Assembly (NCBI GenBank): GCA_964432985.1
Contig: CAYSPT010000031.1
Location: forward strand, 1 to 62,772
Origin: CAYSPT01 sp964432985
GTDB taxonomy: Bacteria > Muiribacteriota > CAYSPT01
DNA: 62,772 nt
Direction: 5' to 3'
Shown here: positions 61,957 through 62,772 of the stretch, one piece after another
How the letters are laid out: the number at the start of each line of letters is the position of its first letter
Position numbering within the stretch: the first letter of the stretch is position 1
The notes under the pieces: generated by a model
Database searches by the model: none
Told to the model about the DNA's origin: nothing
The model's input: only the letters and a program-made list of their open reading frames with translations
Program-made: the position numbers and the translations under genes

Positions 61957-62155
61957 GTCGGATCACTATATTACGTTGGATGCAAAAACGTGCACACGAC
62001 GAGAGTTTGCAATTGCATGGTTTTATGAGATTTTTCGCATCAATAAGTTAAGCGCTCGAAGTCAATTTCAGGCTGTCTAAAAAGTAATTTTCGTAACAAT
62101 ATTTACTGCATGTAACTATCTACAGATAGAGTCACCCCGAACAAGGAGTGAAAAA
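61957..62155 (+). other. AT-rich spacer before the last gene
   Basis: About 200 bp. It holds the palindrome TGCAATTGCA (62008-62017) and no clear -10/-35 pair or tRNA. The last gene's ribosome site AAGGAG is at 62143-62148. Confidence 0.5.
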
Positions 62156-62772
62156 ATGTCCCCAACAAGATATGCCTTGCTCAATATTGTCCTGATAATT
62201 TTAGCCATCTTTGTTGTTTGCCCCTCCTCCGTTCAAGCCGATGCCATGGAAGCGGAAGTGAGAGGACCCCGGTCAACTCCGGTAGAAAAAGCGCAGGATT
62301 CTCTTCCCCCAGGAGTAAAAACATATGAAAAATGGCGGGCAAGGGCCATAGAGCTCGGCTGGTCGCCTGAGCAGTATTCCTGGGCAGCCTATCAGGGATA
62401 CCTGGCCAAATTTGGAATTAAAGCCAAGGATCCGGGCGGCAGGGACGTGCCCGATACCGATCTTAAACCAGACAATCCTCAAGAAAAAGTCAGTAAACCT
62501 CGGAATTCACGCTTCAAGCGTTTTCTTGACCGGTTGGCCAGGAAGCTGCGTAAGCTTTTTGGCCGACGCGACCGTGACGATAACCATGATGATACCAAAG
62601 ATGATGGCGGCAAGAAAGATAGTAATAATAACGATGGTGACAAGAACGATGGCGATAAAAACGATGGTGACACCCATGATACGGGCCAACCTCCGTTTGA
62701 TCTCAGCAAGGTCACCTGGCTGCACACCGATGTGTCCGGCTGGCCGGTCACGTCAAACCTCAAGGTGAGCGC
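62156..62772 (+). CDS. Secreted protein, C-terminus cut off by window end
   Basis: Starts at ATG 62156, 7 nt after AAGGAG, and is open to the right edge (about 205 residues seen). Signal peptide (LLNIVLIILAIFVVCPSSVQ), a helical segment (YEKWRARAIELGWSPEQYSW), a basic stretch (FKRFLDRLARKLRKLFGRRD), a low-complexity Asp/Asn/Lys tract (NDGDKNDGDKNDGD) and the beginning of a beta domain (VTWLHTDVSGWPVTSNL). That last phrase resembles the opening of a carbohydrate-type extracellular domain in other secreted proteins, but too little is visible to name it. Confidence 0.8.
   Translation, partial: MSPTRYALLNIVLIILAIFVVCPSSVQADAMEAEVRGPRSTPVEKAQDSLPPGVKTYEKWRARAIELGWSPEQYSWAAYQGYLAKFGIKAKDPGGRDVPDTDLKPDNPQEKVSKPRNSRFKRFLDRLARKLRKLFGRRDRDDNHDDTKDDGGKKDSNNNDGDKNDGDKNDGDTHDTGQPPFDLSKVTWLHTDVSGWPVTSNLKVS

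Overview
The window looks like 62.8 kb of a draft or metagenome scaffold from a diderm (outer-membrane) bacterium. It is GC-rich except at the right end. Three runs of exactly 100 N mark scaffold joins, and one join is flanked by identical 55-bp ends, as expected from unmerged overlapping contigs. The gene content fits a deep-branching uncultivated lineage: Hfq, HEAT-repeat scaffolds, a PVC-like Ser/Thr kinase fused to WD40 propellers, pyruvoyl arginine decarboxylase, minor pilins and giant repeat-rich lipoproteins. Riflebacteria, Wallbacteria or Omnitrophica-like groups are possible, but I cannot fix the phylum. I saw no rRNA, tRNA, CRISPR array, transposase or phage genes.

Left part (1-11.1 kb). 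A tightly overlapping minus-strand operon encodes a secreted helical protein, an oxyanion (molybdate/tungstate-type) ABC permease and ATPase, a NapH-like polyferredoxin, and the start of a membrane-anchored protein. Divergent from it, after a pair of tandem hairpins, lie hfq (with an Arg/Ser/Asp/Asn repeat tail) and a membrane-spanning HEAT-repeat protein whose reading frame is intact once the false gap is closed. Then come pyruvoyl-dependent arginine decarboxylase, preceded by 20-bp phased repeats, and a TPR-CPBP membrane protease.

Surface block 1 (11.1-23.0 kb, minus strand). Two large lipoproteins (one with PPC domains and two predicted seven-bladed propellers, one with 12 fibronectin-III repeats), a small secreted Ig-like protein and an outer-membrane beta-barrel with a stalk-like domain. 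Three of the four share one extracellular module. Next (23.2-30.8 kb, plus strand) is a genome-maintenance group: a MazG-like pyrophosphohydrolase, MrfA helicase and MrfB exonuclease, with a secreted protein and a MASE3-type sensor between the last two.

Surface block 2 (30.9-54.3 kb). One 19.2-kb gene encodes a predicted 6,414-residue lipoprotein: carboxypeptidase-regulatory-like domains, a duplicated lamin-tail/thrombospondin-3 block, and a long beta-helix-like region of about five units of 217 residues and eight of 186. It is followed by a small lipoprotein and a three-gene minor-pilin operon, each preceded by a copy of the same ~160-bp promoter-bearing cassette.

Right end (54.4-62.8 kb). 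A transmembrane Ser/Thr kinase with 14 WD40 repeats and a small membrane partner, then a more AT-rich group: a secreted C39-like peptidase, a GNAT acetyltransferase, two SAM methyltransferases and a truncated secreted protein. The strongest leads are the hfq-HEAT pair with its hairpins, the duplicated promoter cassette, the giant lipoprotein with a perfect palindrome, and the small repeat families (20 bp, 17 bp, and a REP-like GGGGTCAGG element).
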